Shown here: positions 15,633-25,257 of the stretch, one piece after another
Layout: each line of letters starts with the position of its first letter
Position numbering within the stretch: the stretch's first letter is position 1
Assembly (NCBI GenBank): GCA_045634005.1
Contig: JAZQZL010000011.1
Coordinates: forward strand, 1-40,945
Reading direction: 5' to 3'
Source of the DNA: Flemingiibacterium sp045634005
GTDB lineage: Bacteria; Bacillota; Clostridia; Oscillospirales; CAG-272
Length of the DNA stretch: 40,945 nt
Made by a program: the position numbers and the translations under genes
The notes under the pieces: generated by a model
Database searches by the model: none
Told to the model about the DNA's origin: nothing
The model's input: only the letters and a program-made list of their open reading frames with translations

Positions 15633-18233
15633 TTAATCCACATCGCCGTCAGTGCCTGTGTCATCGGTGTCCACGATATCTTCACTGTCCGGCTCCGGAT
15701 CGGGCTCCGCACTCAGCGCGTGGTGCTCGTAGCAATAGCTGTTGTATACACGCTTACCTTCGGTATCGGTATAACCCGGATACTCTCCATCTGCATATAA
15801 GCCTATATAGAACGGTACGTCGCCCGTTTCAGGCATAACGGTGTCTACACCGATCTGTCGGTAGGTGTACTGCGCATCAGTAATCTTGACACTCGCAGGG
15901 AACACACGCGAAACCTTAAGAAGGCCAACGTTCTTTACGTTCTCCGGCGGACACGACTCGCAGGCAATACCGCCCGTTACGGTGTCGTACGGCACCATAA
16001 TATGCACGTCACAGTACTCGCTCGGAATAGTCGAAGCGGTAAAGTAACCCGTTTCAGCGCGATTACCGCGCACATCCGCGTGACACGCCGCGGTCATAAG
16101 CTTGCCTGAATCCTTACAGTAGGTCGCCGTTATAACACCGTCAGCAGTTTCAAAAGTCTTCAGTTGACCTGCGTTTATATATTTCTGATGAAGCTTGGTC
16201 ATTATTATATCCCACGCAATCGTACACGGGCTCCACGAGAGCGTGCCAAGCGACTGCGGGATCTCATAGCCAAACCATACTCCGCCGACGTAGTAGGGCG
16301 TATAACCGATAAACCAACGGTCAACGTCATTTGAGGTCGTACCCGTCTTACCGGCGCAATCGACCGTGCTCTTTAAGGACACACTCGTTGCTGTACCGCG
16401 AGTTACAACGTTCTCAAGCATCTTGGTCATTATAGATGCGGTTTGCTCGCTTATAACGATATAGCTCTCCGCGGTGTTTTCAAGGAGAATATTACCGTCC
16501 GCGTCAAGCACTCGGAGCCATGTGCGCGGCTTGTTGTAAACGCCGCCGTTTGCAAATATCTGATACGCTGCGGTTATCTCAAGATTTGTGACACCGTAGT
16601 TCATACCGCCGAGTGCAAGTGCCGAGTAGTCCTTATCGGTAATCGACATACCGCCGGCAAGCGTTGCGTATTCGATATAGCTGTCCATTTTCAGCTTATT
16701 CTTAACGAAGTCAAACGAGGTATCGAGCGTAAGCTCCTCGAGGATACGTACTGCAACGGTGTTTACCGAGCGTGTCACCGCATCGTTTACCGTAGTAAGA
16801 CCGCCGTAACGCTCCGGCAGGTTTTTAGGCCAAGCAATAGGGTTAAGCTTTTCTGTATCGCTATCCGCATAATTAAAGCGCACGGGAGTATCGTCGTAGG
16901 TGCTTCCGTAGGTAATAAGACCGTATTCAAGCGCAGGCGCGTATACCGAAAGCGGCTTTATTGATGAACCGGGGGAGCGGGTGGTGCTCGTCGCGTAGTT
17001 GAGAAGCAGATTTGCCTCCTTGGATCCGCGCGCACCGACAAGTCCGAGAACGTCACCCGTTGCAGGATCGATTATTACCGCCGAGGACTGCGGCTGTACC
17101 GCATTATTCGTCTTCGGGAAGTTGCTTTCGTTGGTATAAACCTCCTCAAGCACAGCCTGCACGTCAGGATCCTGAAGGGTGATTATCTGAAGTCCGCCCG
17201 TGTAGATAAGGTTGTACGCCATTTCAAGCGTATATCCGTACTGCGAACAGAGTGCGTTTGCAACCTCGACCATTACCTGGTCGGTATACCACGAGTTAGA
17301 GGTAATCGTCGCATCCTTTGCTCTGCCCTGATAATCGAGCACCAGCTCCGCGTCGTATGCGCTGCTATGCTCCTCGGCAGTTATATATCCCTGCTCGAGC
17401 ATATCGTCCAGTATCTTCTGGCGACGCTCTTTGTTCTTTTCGGGATTTTGAACGGGGTCGTACTTTGTCGGAGAATTGGTGATACCTGCAAGCGATGCAC
17501 ACTCGACAAGCGTCAGCTCGGAAACGTCTTTGTTAAAATAGGTGTACGCCGCTGCCTGAACTCCGTAGCAGTTCTGCGAGAGATAGATGTTGTTCATGTA
17601 GAGCTCAAGTATCTCCGTTTTATCGAGCTGCTTTTCCAGATTAAGCGCGCGCAGTATCTCCTGTATTTTGCGCTGAGGTGTATAGTCCTTATCGTCAGTA
17701 AGGTTTTTGATGGTCTGCTGGGTGATCGTCGATGCACCGCCGGCATCCTTCCAAAGAGGAAGGAAATAGTTAACTATAGCCTTACCCGTACGCCATATAT
17801 CAATACCGCTGTGACTCCAGAAGCGTCTGTCCTCAACCGCGACGTATGCGTTCACGAGATCCTCGGGAATCTGAGTATAGGTAACCCATACGCTGTTTTC
17901 CGAGCCGTAAAGCTGTTCGTTTTTTATCTCGACCATAGTGCCGATTCGGTTCTCGCGGTCGGTATAATCCATATAGTATATTTTTGTGGTCTGGCTGGAA
18001 TTAATCCGGAATATCGACGGATCGATAGCCGGATCAATATAGTTCTTGACATACACCGCAAACACGGTGGCGACTATAATTCCAGTTATAAAGCATATGA
18101 GAACCACGGTAAGAAGCGCATTCATCACGTATGAAAGCAATCTTCCTACAACAGTTCCCGCGAGCTTACCTGAAATTTTCAGCTCGCGTCCCCAGTTTAC
18201 GTTGTTATCCGGTCTTCGGTTTTGGCTGTTCAA
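15633..18233 (-). CDS. Class A penicillin-binding protein (PBP1A-type, transglycosylase/transpeptidase)
   Basis: A bifunctional peptidoglycan synthase of 866 residues, anchored by a membrane helix at about 36-62. The glycosyltransferase-51 domain shows VAVEDRRFWSHSGID (catalytic Glu134) and GGASTITQQ. The transpeptidase has SSIK (nucleophile Ser423 or the adjacent Ser424 in the SxxK motif), SVN near 490 and KTGTT near 629. The C-terminal tail is acidic and repetitive (EPDPEPDSEDIVDTDD). The start is TTG, with GGAAAGGGA upstream. It lies 121 bases after dnaE and probably has its own promoter. Confidence 0.95.
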   Translation of the reverse strand: MNSQNRRPDNNVNWGRELKISGKLAGTVVGRLLSYVMNALLTVVLICFITGIIVATVFAVYVKNYIDPAIDPSIFRINSSQTTKIYYMDYTDRENRIGTMVEIKNEQLYGSENSVWVTYTQIPEDLVNAYVAVEDRRFWSHSGIDIWRTGKAIVNYFLPLWKDAGGASTITQQTIKNLTDDKDYTPQRKIQEILRALNLEKQLDKTEILELYMNNIYLSQNCYGVQAAAYTYFNKDVSELTLVECASLAGITNSPTKYDPVQNPEKNKERRQKILDDMLEQGYITAEEHSSAYDAELVLDYQGRAKDATITSNSWYTDQVMVEVANALCSQYGYTLEMAYNLIYTGGLQIITLQDPDVQAVLEEVYTNESNFPKTNNAVQPQSSAVIIDPATGDVLGLVGARGSKEANLLLNYATSTTRSPGSSIKPLSVYAPALEYGLITYGSTYDDTPVRFNYADSDTEKLNPIAWPKNLPERYGGLTTVNDAVTRSVNTVAVRILEELTLDTSFDFVKNKLKMDSYIEYATLAGGMSITDKDYSALALGGMNYGVTNLEITAAYQIFANGGVYNKPRTWLRVLDADGNILLENTAESYIVISEQTASIMTKMLENVVTRGTATSVSLKSTVDCAGKTGTTSNDVDRWFIGYTPYYVGGVWFGYEIPQSLGTLSWSPCTIAWDIIMTKLHQKYINAGQLKTFETADGVITATYCKDSGKLMTAACHADVRGNRAETGYFTASTIPSEYCDVHIMVPYDTVTGGIACESCPPENVKNVGLLKVSRVFPASVKITDAQYTYRQIGVDTVMPETGDVPFYIGLYADGEYPGYTDTEGKRVYNSYCYEHHALSAEPDPEPDSEDIVDTDDTGTDGDVD

Positions 18234-18277
18234 TTTACGATTCCCTTTCCTGCTTGGCAGTCTTAAGCATTTTTTAA

Positions 18278-18283
18278 ATTATA
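18278..18283 (-). promoter_or_regulatory. Possible -10 box of the PBP gene
   Basis: A perfect TATAAT on the minus strand 44 bases before the TTG start. No good -35 element is seen at 16-18 bases, so this is a weak call. Confidence 0.35.
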
Positions 18284-18354
18284 CCGCAATATAGTTAATA
18301 TTTTATGAATTATTCTGTCGATACTTGAAAATTTATTCTTTATCTTCCAGATGA

Positions 18355-21300
18355 TTATTTTACTACAACGTTTTCATCGCAAAGCAGCTCACGAAGCTCG
18401 TTTAAAACGAACGGCGTTGCAAAAAGCCGCACACCGGTCATTCGCTTATACTCTGCGGTTGATTTGTCGTAGAATATGACCTCAGCTGTGCCGTCACAGA
18501 AGATACAGCAGAGATTCTGTGCCTTTCTGAAAAGCCTATCATTTTCATCGGTACTGTCGACACGAAGATATACCTTACTCGGTACAGATGGCACATTCTG
18601 TAACTGCACGGGTGCTTGGCGCGGAACGCTCTGTGTAGGTGCTGCATATACGGTCGCTCTCGCCACGGGAGGCGGTGCGGCAACACCGCTTACGTGGTAG
18701 ACCTGTGCAGAAGAAGCTTCGCCCTTTTGTGTCACGACAGCCTCGCGTATCTCCGGCTGTGTCAAAGGTTCGCTCTTCGGTATGCTCGGCGCTCCTTTTC
18801 CCTGTCGGCTAACGTTGCCAACCGGATTCGGAAGCTCCGACTCCTCATTAAAGTGTCTGTCATCGTCAAGCGCGAACACACTCTGACAAAGAAGCTTCGG
18901 CTCCTCATCGTCGCGCACGGAAATCTGTCCCGTAACGCAAAGCGCCGCTTCGGACGAGAACATATATCCGAACTCCTCGAAGGTTTTCGGGAAGATTATA
19001 ATCTCGATCTCACCGTATCTGTCCTCGAGATCGGCGAACGCCATCTGCGCTCCGTTTTTCGTTGTTTTGGACTGTCTGCGGGTTACGATACCGCAAACGG
19101 TGACCGTCTGCTTGTCGGCAAAGATTTCATCGCTCTCACTTTCCTCGTCAAATGCAGCGAGGATATTGTTTATCTGCGTTGGTGCTATCTTTTCAACGTG
19201 ACGCGAGTAATCCTCGAGCATATGTCCCGAGAAGTAAATTCCCGAGCATTCCTTCTCGAGCTTAAGCTTTTCTCTGAACGTAAGCTCCGGCACGTCGGGA
19301 TAGCTGAATGTTTCAGCAGTCGCATCGTCCTCAAGTCCCATCGAGAACAAATCAAGCTGTCCCGAAAGATTTGTTCTGCCGCGCTCCTGATAATGATCGA
19401 TGATCTTTTCGTAAGAAAGAAGCAGCTTGCTTCTGTAAACACCGAGTCCGTCAAACGCGCCGCTCTTGATAAGCGCTTCAAGCTGACGCTTGTTCATATC
19501 CTTGGCATACATACGCTCGACGAAATCCTCGAAGGATGTGAACGGGCGCACACGCCGCTCTGCGACGATACGCTCGATAAAGCCGAGTCCGAGATTTTTG
19601 AGTGCAAGCAGCCCGAATCTTATATACCGCTCGCCGTCTTTTACAATGGCGCGGTAATCTGCGGTCGACTCGTTTATATCCGGCGGAAGTATGCGTATTT
19701 TGTAGCGCGAGCATTCCGCAACGTACTCTGAGGTCTTCGCGGTATTGCCCATAACGGACGTCATCAGCGCCGCTAAATATTCGGTCGGATGGTGGCTCTT
19801 TAAATAAGCCGTGCGGTATGAAATAAGCGCGTACGCCGCCGCGTGGCTCTTATTGAACGCGTACGACGCAAAGCCCGACATTTCATCGAAAAGTTCGTTT
19901 GCGATCTCCTCAGAGATGGCGTTTTTGGATGCCCCCTCGACGAATACGGCGCGCTCCTTTTCCATTTCCTCTGCCTTTTTCTTGGCCATCATACGGCGAA
20001 CGAGGTCGGCGCGCCCGAAGGTATATCCCGCCACGCTTCGGCAGACCTGCATTACCTGCTCCTGATACACCATACAGCCGTACGTCACGTCGAGTATGGG
20101 CTTAAGAAGCGGCGTTTTGTATGTCACCTTATCGCGGTTTCTTCGGTTTTCTATATATTTGGGTATCGATTCCATCGGACCGGGTCGGTACAGCGATATC
20201 GCCGCGATGATGTCCTCGATCGTATCGGGACGAAGCTGTGTGAGCATCTGACGCATACCGCCCGATTCAAGCTGGAACACGCCGTCGGTATTGCCCGACG
20301 AAATAAGATCATATGCCGCCTTATCGTCAAGCGGAAGCGCTTCGACGTCAAAGTCCGGCTCACGCTCGCGAATCTGCTTCTCTGTATCGGATATTATGGT
20401 AAGATACCGAAGCGCGAGAAAGTCAAACTTTAAAAGTCCGAGCTTTGCGACGGTATCCATATCAAACTGTGTCACGGGAATGTCGCCGTTCACTGCAAGC
20501 GGAACGTATTCGTGCACGGGCTTGTCCGTGATAACAACGCCTGCCGCGTGAGTTGACGAATGTCGCGGCATACCCTCAAGCGCACGCGCGGTGTCGATAA
20601 GCCGCTTTACCTTCGCGGAATCCTCATACATCTCGCGAAGCTCACGGCTTGCCTTCAGCGCTCCGTCGAGCGTCATATCAAGTGCGTGCGGAATATTTTT
20701 CGCAACCGCATCCGTTTCAGCATACGACATACCAAGCGCACGGCCGACGTCGCGTACTGCGGCTCTTGCAGCCATCGTACCGAAGGTGACTATCTGCGCA
20801 ACGTGATCGTTTCCGTACCGCTCGCGAACGTAGTCGATAACCTCATCGCGGCGGTTATAGCAAAAGTCGATATCAAAGTCAGGCATACTGACGCGCTCGG
20901 GATTCAGGAAACGCTCGAACAGCAGTTCGAAATAAAGTGGATCAAGATCGGTAATGCCGAGCAAAAATGCCACAAGGCTTCCTGCGCCGGAGCCACGTCC
21001 GGGACCGACGGGAATGCCGTTTTTCTTTGCGTATCCGACGAAATCCTGCACGATGAGGAAGTAGTCGGCGTATCCCATACGGTTTATTACACCAAGCTCA
21101 TATTCAATTCGCTCGAGATACTCCGTCTCGGGATGCTTGTCCGTGTATGTGATGCGCCCTGCGGAAAGTCTTTTAGAAAGTCCTTCAAACGCGAGGCTGC
21201 GCAGATACTCCGCGCCCGTAAGATCATCGGGCGGCGCAAATGCGGGAAGATATATTTTCGAAAAGTCGAAGTCGAAGTCACACTTCTCTGCGACCTTTAC

Positions 21301-22104
21301 GGTGTTTTCGATAGGATTTCCGAGCGGCTCGTTGTCGAGGTAAGCGAACAGCTCGTGCATTTCCTCGGTCGTTTTATAATAAAACTCATCGGTTTCAAAG
21401 CCGATAGGTCTGCCGTCGGTTATAACGTTATTGGTCTGGATGCACATAAGTATCGCCTGCGTATCGGCATCCTCACGGCGGAGATAGTGCGCATCGTTAG
21501 TCGCAACCATAGGTATCGACAGCTCGCGAGAGAGCTTAACGATACCGTGATTAACGGTTTTCTGCTCGTCTATACCGTGGTCTTGGATTTCTAGGTAATA
21601 GTCGTCGCCGAAAAGCGACTTCATCTCTATTGCATGCTCACGTGCGGCATCGTAATTTCCGTCTACAAGCGCGCGCGGAATATACCCGGCAAGGCACGCG
21701 GAAAGCGCAACAAGCCCATCGCGGTGCTCACGCAGAAGATCCATATCTATACGCGGCTTCGAGTAAAAGCCCTCGGTGAAGGCACTAGTCACCATCGAGA
21801 TAAGATTTTTGTAGCCAATCTCATTTTTGCAAAGCAGAACGAGGTGGTAGCTGCCGCTGTCCTCGCCGTGGTCACGGTCGAAGCGCGTGCGTCTGGCAAG
21901 GTATACCTCGCATCCGATTATCGGCTTGATGCCCTCTTTTTTGCAGGCATTGTAAAAGTCAACGACACCGTACATTACGCCGTGGTCGGTGATAGCCGCC
22001 GCGGTGTGTCCGCATTCCTTGGCGCGACGAGGTATCTCGGCGATGCGGCAAGCACCGTCGAGAAGGCTGTATTCACTGTGCAAATGCAGGTGTACAAATT
22101 CCAT
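18355..22104 (-). CDS. dnaE: DNA polymerase III subunit alpha
   Basis: The 1249-residue DnaE polymerase catalyses DNA chain extension at the replication fork (in Firmicutes it usually extends primers before PolC takes over). The N-terminal PHP domain starts HLHSEYSLLDGACRI. The polymerase core has GPGRGSGAGS at 367-376 and the metal-binding PDFDIDF at 408-414. The tandem HhH and OB-fold regions follow, the latter with VTVCGIVTRRQSKTTKNG. Near the end there is an alanine/proline-rich linker (about 1110-1180), then a small C-terminal domain. GAGGA lies upstream of the ATG. The 190-base repeat precedes the gene. Neighbours whiA, rapZ and murB are the usual partners. Confidence 0.97.
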   Translation of the reverse strand: MEFVHLHLHSEYSLLDGACRIAEIPRRAKECGHTAAAITDHGVMYGVVDFYNACKKEGIKPIIGCEVYLARRTRFDRDHGEDSGSYHLVLLCKNEIGYKNLISMVTSAFTEGFYSKPRIDMDLLREHRDGLVALSACLAGYIPRALVDGNYDAAREHAIEMKSLFGDDYYLEIQDHGIDEQKTVNHGIVKLSRELSIPMVATNDAHYLRREDADTQAILMCIQTNNVITDGRPIGFETDEFYYKTTEEMHELFAYLDNEPLGNPIENTVKVAEKCDFDFDFSKIYLPAFAPPDDLTGAEYLRSLAFEGLSKRLSAGRITYTDKHPETEYLERIEYELGVINRMGYADYFLIVQDFVGYAKKNGIPVGPGRGSGAGSLVAFLLGITDLDPLYFELLFERFLNPERVSMPDFDIDFCYNRRDEVIDYVRERYGNDHVAQIVTFGTMAARAAVRDVGRALGMSYAETDAVAKNIPHALDMTLDGALKASRELREMYEDSAKVKRLIDTARALEGMPRHSSTHAAGVVITDKPVHEYVPLAVNGDIPVTQFDMDTVAKLGLLKFDFLALRYLTIISDTEKQIREREPDFDVEALPLDDKAAYDLISSGNTDGVFQLESGGMRQMLTQLRPDTIEDIIAAISLYRPGPMESIPKYIENRRNRDKVTYKTPLLKPILDVTYGCMVYQEQVMQVCRSVAGYTFGRADLVRRMMAKKKAEEMEKERAVFVEGASKNAISEEIANELFDEMSGFASYAFNKSHAAAYALISYRTAYLKSHHPTEYLAALMTSVMGNTAKTSEYVAECSRYKIRILPPDINESTADYRAIVKDGERYIRFGLLALKNLGLGFIERIVAERRVRPFTSFEDFVERMYAKDMNKRQLEALIKSGAFDGLGVYRSKLLLSYEKIIDHYQERGRTNLSGQLDLFSMGLEDDATAETFSYPDVPELTFREKLKLEKECSGIYFSGHMLEDYSRHVEKIAPTQINNILAAFDEESESDEIFADKQTVTVCGIVTRRQSKTTKNGAQMAFADLEDRYGEIEIIIFPKTFEEFGYMFSSEAALCVTGQISVRDDEEPKLLCQSVFALDDDRHFNEESELPNPVGNVSRQGKGAPSIPKSEPLTQPEIREAVVTQKGEASSAQVYHVSGVAAPPPVARATVYAAPTQSVPRQAPVQLQNVPSVPSKVYLRVDSTDENDRLFRKAQNLCCIFCDGTAEVIFYDKSTAEYKRMTGVRLFATPFVLNELRELLCDENVVVK

Positions 22105-22120
22105 CTTTTTGTCCTCGTTT

Positions 22121-22310
22121 TTGTGTGGGAGATACGGTCCCTTTTTGAAAAAAGCTCCGCAAAAACTTTAAACAACGCTATCGCTTCACAGAGTGTTTGG
22201 CTAAACAGCACCTGCGCTCTCGGTATCCGAGGGCCTCGCCGACACCCGTGTCGGCACCCCGGCAACCGTCTTGCGGTAATCGCTTGTTTTGCTACATTTT
22301 TAGCGTTTCA
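22121..22310 (-). repeat. Dispersed 190-base repeat, copy 2, in the dnaE leader
   Basis: Aligned against 27191-27380, both copies are 190 bases and nearly collinear. Blocks matching in full or nearly so include the 35-base core (22135-22169), the palindrome GCCGACACCCGTGTCGGC (22238-22255), GCTCTCGG, and TTGCGGTAAT. Between them lie short variable segments that mostly keep hairpin potential. It starts 16 bases before the dnaE start codon and fills most of the gap to the preceding gene. The core reads toward dnaE. Confidence 0.88.
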
Positions 22311-22322
22311 ATAACAGTTATC

Positions 22323-22514
22323 CTATCTGTTTTTCTTTCTGTTCTTTGGTCGTATTGGTTTTATGTCAAATTCTTTTCTTACTCTTTCTATAAGTTCTTC
22401 ACGAAACCTTCTGGCTTCTTCGGTTTCTATTGGCAAGTCCTTTGGATCAATATAATGGGTATCGTCCATCACCATATAAAGTGCTTCGCCTTCGGCATTT
22501 GCATATTTTTTCAT
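22323..22514 (-). CDS. Small charged protein of unknown function (63 aa)
   Basis: A 63-residue frame begins 8 bases after the whiA stop and ends TAG where the repeat ends. The product has an acidic first half (ALYMVMDDTHYIDPKDLP) and a helical basic second half (EEARRFREELIERVRKEFDIKP then RPKNRKKNR). No recognised domain, signal peptide or membrane segment. The ribosome site is weak, so translation would rely on coupling to whiA. HPr/Crh sits here in related genomes, but this is not HPr (no His15 region). Coding is plausible from its amino-acid pattern and position. Confidence 0.55.
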   Translation of the reverse strand: MKKYANAEGEALYMVMDDTHYIDPKDLPIETEEARRFREELIERVRKEFDIKPIRPKNRKKNR

Positions 22515-22523
22515 AATTAAATC

Positions 22524-23438
22524 TTACGTCTTCCACTCCATAATCTTTTTAAGCCTATGATTAACGCCCGATTTGGTAATTGGCGGATTGTGTCGGTTAG
22601 CAAGCTGAAGAAGCGTATCCTCGCTGTGTTCAAGGCGAAGCTCCGCCGTTATTTTTAATTCATCCGGTAAGCGCTCAAGCTCTCCACTTGCCTGTAGTGC
22701 TCGTATCGCTGTTATCTGTGCGCTCGCCGCCTTGGTAGTTTTTTCTATGTTTGCGACCTCGCCGTTTGCGATACGGTTCATATCCGAGCGAAGCTCTCGC
22801 TCGATCTTTTTATTCATTATCGTAAACGCCGCGTTGTTTGCGCCGATAAGTGCGAGAAAATTCTCTATGCTCTCGCTGTCCTTGTAGTAAAGCACGTGCT
22901 CGGTCTTGCGCGTCATACGTTTGGGTGCAATACCCTCCTCGCCGAGCATTTCTGCAAAGCGCTCACAAACGGCCACATCGGCGAAATTCATCTCAAGGTG
23001 ATATCCCTTGTCGGGATCGGTAATCGTTCCTGCCGACAAAAACACGCCGCGCATAAACGCCGCTCTGCAGTTTAAGCACTTAAGTGCTTCTGTTTTTATA
23101 TTAGCCAAAGGCTCGTCCGCGCCGTAACGGAGCGAGTGAAATATCCTCTCAAGCTCCTTTTTCTGCACGACGGTTATCTTACAGCTTCGCCTCTCGTCCG
23201 CCTCACCGCTTTTTCTGTCGGTAACGTACAGATTGGCCTCCACGCCGTGCTGATCGTGAAGCCATTTCACAGCAAGGTTTGCAAGCTCAATGCTCGTCGT
23301 GACGAGTTTAAAGCGCTCGCGCGTGAACACGCCTGCACCGTAAAGTATGCCGTAAAGCGCCGCACGCCTGCAGCAGTCGTGCTTCATCGCTTCGGACGCG
23401 GCGACGAGATTTGCCTTTGTTTCTTGTGCAAAAGACAT
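22524..23438 (-). CDS. whiA: DNA-binding protein WhiA
   Basis: WhiA is a sporulation or cell-division regulator conserved in Gram-positive bacteria. The 304-residue protein has the N-terminal domain (MSFAQETKANLVAA, CCRRAALYGILYGAG), the LAGLIDADG-like central domain (CLNCRAAFMRGVFLSAGTI then YHLEMNF), which is inactive as a nuclease in characterised homologues, and the C-terminal helix-turn-helix with HNPPITKSGVNHRLKKI. It follows rapZ by 36 bases in the typical order rapZ-whiA. Confidence 0.96.
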   Translation of the reverse strand: MSFAQETKANLVAASEAMKHDCCRRAALYGILYGAGVFTRERFKLVTTSIELANLAVKWLHDQHGVEANLYVTDRKSGEADERRSCKITVVQKKELERIFHSLRYGADEPLANIKTEALKCLNCRAAFMRGVFLSAGTITDPDKGYHLEMNFADVAVCERFAEMLGEEGIAPKRMTRKTEHVLYYKDSESIENFLALIGANNAAFTIMNKKIERELRSDMNRIANGEVANIEKTTKAASAQITAIRALQASGELERLPDELKITAELRLEHSEDTLLQLANRHNPPITKSGVNHRLKKIMEWKT

Positions 23439-23474
23439 AATTCTCCTCGATTTTTCGGGAAGATAGCCCGATAT

Positions 23475-24332
23475 TTATTTGGTTATATCGCGGTGTATGG
23501 TAACGGTCTTATATCCACCGTCACTGATATGTGCTGACAGCGCCTCTGTTATTGCCACCGAGCGGTGCTTACCGCCCGTACAGCCGATGGCGATGATAAG
23601 CTGCGTTTTGCCCTCCTTGGAATAAAGCGGCAAAAGATAATCTATCATTGTGTAAAGCTTATCAACAAAATCGGTCGTTTCCTTGTGCGAGAAAACAAAA
23701 TCGCGAACCGGCGCCTCAAGTCCCGTATGCGCCTTGAGCTCCTCGTGATAATACGGATTCGGGAAGCAGCGCACGTCAAAAACGAGATCCGCCTCGCCCG
23801 CCGCGCCGTGCTTAAAGCCAAACGACATACACGTGATAAGAAGCGAGCCTGTTTGTTCTGCGCTGGCAACACCAAGCATCTTTTCCCTGAGCTGTGTGGG
23901 AGAAAGCTTGGTCGTATCAATAACGTAGTCTGCGCGCTTTACAGCAGGAGCAAGTATCTGTCTTTCGTGCGAAAGCGCATCGGTTATACTGATGTTTTTC
24001 GCCGCGACCAACGGATGCGTGCGGCGTGTGAATTTATATCGGCTTATAATAACGTCGTCGGAACAATCGAGGAATACCGTGCGGCAACTATAGCCCTGTG
24101 CCTTTAAAATGTCGAGCTGTGTAAACAGCGGCTCAAACTCCGCCTCTCCACGTATATCAACGATGAACGCGACCTTATTGATTTCATTCGTCGCCGACTT
24201 ACAAAGCTCTGCAAATTTCGGTATGAGCTGCGAGGGCATATTGTCGATACAGTACCAGCCAAGATCCTCAAGCGTGTTCGCCGCCTGTGATTTACCGGCG
24301 CCCGACATTCCCGTGATAACTATAAACTCCAT
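23475..24332 (-). CDS. rapZ: RNase adapter protein RapZ (YvcJ family nucleotide-binding protein)
   Basis: A 285-residue P-loop protein. The Walker A loop GMSGAGKS is at residues 8-15, followed by LGWYCIDNMPSQLIP. The C-terminal domain has GCTGGKHRSVAITEAL, the characteristic RapZ block that binds the RNA or phosphate ligand in E. coli. In Gram-positive bacteria the YvcJ homologue affects competence and metabolism; exact function here is unknown. It lies 12 bases beyond murB and 36 bases before whiA. Confidence 0.95.
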   Translation of the reverse strand: MEFIVITGMSGAGKSQAANTLEDLGWYCIDNMPSQLIPKFAELCKSATNEINKVAFIVDIRGEAEFEPLFTQLDILKAQGYSCRTVFLDCSDDVIISRYKFTRRTHPLVAAKNISITDALSHERQILAPAVKRADYVIDTTKLSPTQLREKMLGVASAEQTGSLLITCMSFGFKHGAAGEADLVFDVRCFPNPYYHEELKAHTGLEAPVRDFVFSHKETTDFVDKLYTMIDYLLPLYSKEGKTQLIIAIGCTGGKHRSVAITEALSAHISDGGYKTVTIHRDITK

Positions 24333-24344
24333 TATTATCTCCCG

Positions 24345-25247
24345 TTATTTAACGTATCTGACCTCACACTCGATTTGAAGCGCGAATTTTTCGTATACCT
24401 CTGATTTGATTATCTCGATAAGCTCAAGAACGTCTTTCGCCGTCGCACCGCCCTTGTTTATAATAAATCCCGCGTGCTTTTCGGAAACCTGTGCACCGCC
24501 GACAGTTCTGCCTTTAAGGCCCGCCTCGTCGATCTTCTGCGCGGTGATAAATCCGTTGCCGCGCTTGAACACACTTCCGGCGCTCGGATACTCAAGAGGC
24601 TGCTTGTCACGTCTGCGCGACATATAGTCCGCCATGGCGGCTTCGATACCGTTTTGGTCGCCGCGGGCAAGCTTCAGCGTTGCCGACAGCACTATTTTCG
24701 TACTGTCCATATACGCGCTGTGACGGTACGCAAACTCGTGCGCCTCGCCTTCGATAGTGCCGCATTCGCCCGTCACCGTATCATAGCAGCGGCTCGATAC
24801 TACCACCTGCGACAGCTCACCGCCGTACGCACCGGCGTTCATATAAATGCCGCCACCGAGTGTGCCGGGAATACCGTAAGCGAACTCAAGTCCGGAGAGT
24901 GACTCCTTTGCCGCAACCGAAGCAAGCTTCGTCAGCGGCATACCCGCATCCGCGGTGATGTATTCTCCGTCAACCGTGTACGAGCGCATACACGAAAGTA
25001 TGACCGCCGCGCCGTCGTAGCCCTCGTCTGCGATAAGCACATTTGTGCCATTGCCGAGCGCAAGAGTGCGTATGTTCTCGGCGCGAAGAATATCAAACGC
25101 CGTGATAGCCTCGTCGCACGACTTCGGGAACACAAGAAGGCGCGCCGAACCGCCTATACGAAAGCTCGTATATGGCGCAAGCGGAGTATTTTCGCTGTAT
25201 TCGATTTTAGCTTCGTTAAGTCGCTCTATCGCGCGAATGTAGTCCAT
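24345..25247 (-). CDS. murB: UDP-N-acetylenolpyruvoylglucosamine reductase
   Basis: MurB reduces UDP-GlcNAc-enolpyruvate to UDP-MurNAc with NADPH and FAD, in cytoplasmic peptidoglycan precursor synthesis. FAD-binding elements are PYTSFRIGGSARLLV and LGNGTNVLI; the block GIPGTLGGGIYMNAGAYGGE and the serine-containing PSAGSVFKRG motif (proton donor) are present, with the C-terminal Glu in ALQIECEVRY. The lack of the E. coli-type C-terminal domain makes it a type II MurB. ATG 25247 follows AAGGAG; an upstream in-frame ATG at 25274 has no ribosome site. 300 residues is usual. Confidence 0.96.
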   Translation of the reverse strand: MDYIRAIERLNEAKIEYSENTPLAPYTSFRIGGSARLLVFPKSCDEAITAFDILRAENIRTLALGNGTNVLIADEGYDGAAVILSCMRSYTVDGEYITADAGMPLTKLASVAAKESLSGLEFAYGIPGTLGGGIYMNAGAYGGELSQVVVSSRCYDTVTGECGTIEGEAHEFAYRHSAYMDSTKIVLSATLKLARGDQNGIEAAMADYMSRRRDKQPLEYPSAGSVFKRGNGFITAQKIDEAGLKGRTVGGAQVSEKHAGFIINKGGATAKDVLELIEIIKSEVYEKFALQIECEVRYVK

Positions 25248-25257
25248 ACTTTCTCCT

